Shown here: piece by piece, positions 7,283-7,287 of the stretch
Layout of the letters: every line of letters starts with the position of its first letter
Numbering within the stretch: the stretch's first letter is position 1
Program-made: the position numbers and the translations under genes
DNA from: Methanobacteriota archaeon
Lineage (GTDB): Archaea; Thermoplasmatota; Poseidoniia; Poseidoniales; Poseidoniaceae
Reading direction: 5' to 3'
Assembly: GCA_002694245.1 (NCBI GenBank)
Contig: NZLM01000009.1
Span: 13,447-20,733, forward strand
DNA: 7,287 nt
Notes under the pieces: model-generated
Told to the model about the DNA's origin: nothing
The model's database searches: none
Seen by the model: the letters and a program-made list of their open reading frames with translations, nothing else

Positions 7283-7287
7283 GATGA

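Overview
The window holds most of a SUF iron-sulfur cluster assembly operon on the plus strand (about 1-4054). A convergent minus-strand pair follows: a large superfamily 2 helicase (4055-6847) and, upstream of it, a small NTF2/SnoaL-like protein (6883-7230). Nearly all of the sequence is coding. The only gaps are 4 nt before sufS, 35 nt between the two minus-strand genes, and 57 nt at the right edge. I see no tRNA, rRNA, CRISPR array, insertion sequence or attachment site.

Plus strand. The window opens inside sufB, whose N-terminal quarter or fifth lies off the left edge. It continues with sufD, sufS, sufE and a MIP18-family (SufT-like) gene. Junctions are ATGA overlaps (sufB/sufD, sufS/sufE), a 1-base overlap (sufE/sufT) and a 4-base gap (sufD/sufS). 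Purine-rich ribosome binding sites lie inside the preceding genes. This is the layout of one translationally coupled transcript. SufS takes sulfur from cysteine, SufE carries it on a cysteine, and the SufB-SufD scaffold (with the ATPase SufC, not in this window and probably upstream) builds the cluster. The MIP18 protein probably helps cluster maturation or delivery.

Minus strand. The helicase stop codon directly abuts the sufT stop codon, with no spacer. Termination of the suf transcript must therefore occur inside the helicase gene, where T-runs are present. The helicase has clear SF2 motifs, long insertions and a long C-terminal extension that I cannot name. The small NTF2-like gene ends 35 nt upstream of it and may be co-transcribed.

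Organism. Base composition is moderate (about 40% G+C by eye), genes are tightly packed, proteins are rather acidic, and ribosome binding sites resemble GGAGG/GGTGAT. The combination of a bacterial-type SUF operon, an oligo-T terminator-like tract and short leaders would fit a marine planktonic archaeon such as Marine Group II (Poseidoniales). That is an inference from general appearance; a marine bacterium cannot be excluded from this window alone.
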